A stretch of DNA of 6,080 bases from Pseudomonadales bacterium (GTDB taxonomy: Bacteria > Pseudomonadota > Gammaproteobacteria > Steroidobacterales > Steroidobacteraceae): contig JAGRJB010000076.1 in assembly GCA_020442965.1 (NCBI GenBank), positions 1 to 6,080 of the forward strand, in the 5' to 3' direction. The notes under the pieces are model-generated. The model ran no database searches and had not been told where the DNA came from. It worked only from the letters and a program-made list of their open reading frames with translations. Shown here in pieces: positions 5,208-6,080 of this stretch (its first letter is position 1; each line of letters opens with the position of its first letter). The position numbers were made by a program, and so were the translations under genes.

Positions 5208-6080
5208 ATACGACTTGGCGCAATCGTCCAGAAGCTGGCGGACATTTCGCACTGCGCGTCGCGCGTTGGCTGATCTTCAATCTGGGCCGTACGGCGGTGC
5301 TCGTCCTGTCGTGGCCGGTCGCCCTGTATTTCATGCTCCGACGCGGTCCGGAGCGCCGCGCATCGCGCGCGTTCCTGACGCGTCTGCTCGGACGCCCCGC
5401 ACGATTGGTCGACGTATTGCGCAACTTTCACTACTTTACCTGCACGACCGTCGATCGCTTCTACCTGCTAGCGGGCCAATTTTGGCGTTTCGAACTGGAG
5501 TGCACCGGAATCGATCTACTACACGACGCGCTGAACGAAGGACGCGGTGTGTTGATGGTGAGCGCGCATCTCGGGAGTTTTGACGCCCTGCGCGTGCTCG
5601 CGCTCCAACGTCCGGAGGTTGGCATCCGCATTCTGCTGGATATCGAGCAGAATCCAGGCATCTCCGCGCTCTTGAACGAACTCAATCCTGCGCTGGCGGC
5701 CACTGTGCTGAATGCGCGTCAGTCGGGGCCCAGCCTGGCGCTCGCAATGAAGGAAGCACTCGACGACAATTGCATTGTGGCGACGTTGGGAGACCGCCTG
5801 CGCCCGGGTAATAGCCCAGTCGAGGTCGATTTTCTCGGTGCCGCCACCTCGCTGCCCGCCGCTCCGTGGCAGATGGCGGGTGTATTGAAAGTCCCGTTGA
5901 TCGCTGCTTTTGGATTGTTCCGCGGCGGTAAACGCTATGAGATACATTTCGAGCGCCTTGAGGTACCACAGCAGTTCGAGCGTCGTGACCGCGCGCGCAA
6001 TGTCGCGAACATGGCACAGCGATTCGCCGACCGTCTCGCGCATTACGCAGGTATCGCGCCTTACAACTGGTTCAATTTCT
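5204..6080 (+). CDS. LpxL-like acyltransferase (partial, 3' end outside window)
   Basis: The ATG at 5204 overlaps the dehydratase stop as ATGA, and the frame stays open to the window end, giving 292 residues. It belongs to the lysophospholipid/lipid A acyltransferase superfamily: SAHLGSFDALR carries the H-x-x-x-x-D motif (His122, Asp127), and a GDRLRPG block follows near residue 200. A hydrophobic stretch at about 23-45 would anchor it to the inner membrane, with the active site on the cytoplasmic face. The end APYNWFNF matches the late YNWFNF motif I associate with the acyltransferase of aryl polyene clusters, so only a few residues are probably missing. The likely job is transfer of an acyl or polyenoyl chain to a lipid-like acceptor; the acceptor is unknown. 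Some clusters fuse this domain to a glycosyltransferase; here it stands alone as far as can be seen. Confidence 0.85.
   Translation, partial: MNTTWRNRPEAGGHFALRVARWLIFNLGRTAVLVLSWPVALYFMLRRGPERRASRAFLTRLLGRPARLVDVLRNFHYFTCTTVDRFYLLAGQFWRFELECTGIDLLHDALNEGRGVLMVSAHLGSFDALRVLALQRPEVGIRILLDIEQNPGISALLNELNPALAATVLNARQSGPSLALAMKEALDDNCIVATLGDRLRPGNSPVEVDFLGAATSLPAAPWQMAGVLKVPLIAAFGLFRGGKRYEIHFERLEVPQQFERRDRARNVANMAQRFADRLAHYAGIAPYNWFNF

Noticed and set aside
5519..6043. A 174-codon minus-strand ORF
   Set aside because: It is antisense to the acyltransferase, which has the intact catalytic motif and a coupled start.

Overview
The window looks like a chromosomal, origin-proximal region of a GC-rich gammaproteobacterium. 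This rests on the GyrB tail at the left edge (gyrB usually sits in the dnaA-dnaN-recF-gyrB block), on a small tyrosine-recombinase type that I associate with gamma- and betaproteobacteria, and on a piece of an aryl-polyene/xanthomonadin-like pathway at the right edge. A Xanthomonadales, Nevskiales or Steroidobacter-like host is a guess from gene style only.

Left part (1-1045, + strand). The last 66 codons of gyrB are followed by the wreck of a site-specific integrase. Its N-terminal and C-terminal parts survive in different reading frames, the catalytic middle is gone, and the active-site tyrosine has become serine. Its 3' flank is rich in inverted and direct repeats. Next comes an unrecognised three-helix membrane protein.

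Left-centre (1046-1577). This stretch has no intact gene. It holds a decayed minus-strand fragment that reads like an MNT-fold nucleotidyltransferase and two abutting perfect palindromes.

Centre (1578-3797, - strand). A compact set, probably one operon, is transcribed right to left: a short-chain dehydrogenase/reductase with a signal peptide, a YfcG/Nu-class glutathione S-transferase (9 bases between the two), an SRPBCC/AHSA1-like gene whose start overlaps the GST stop as ATGA but which is broken by a frameshift and a stop, and a small cupin. The set suggests redox or electrophile handling, but no substrate can be read from the sequence.

Right part (4064-6080, + strand). Divergent from that operon is a translationally coupled run: possibly a 34-residue upstream ORF, then a COG4648-type membrane protein, a FabZ-like hot-dog dehydratase (ApeI/ApeP type), and an LpxL-like acyltransferase cut by the window end. 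Adjacent starts and stops overlap by 4 bases (GTGA, ATGA, ATGA). This resembles part of an aryl polyene (membrane-anchored polyene pigment) cluster. I see no tRNA, rRNA, CRISPR array or intact insertion sequence. I do not see a convincing wholly new system; the more unusual points are the secreted-looking SDR, the dehydratase lacking the usual acidic residue, and the decayed genes.
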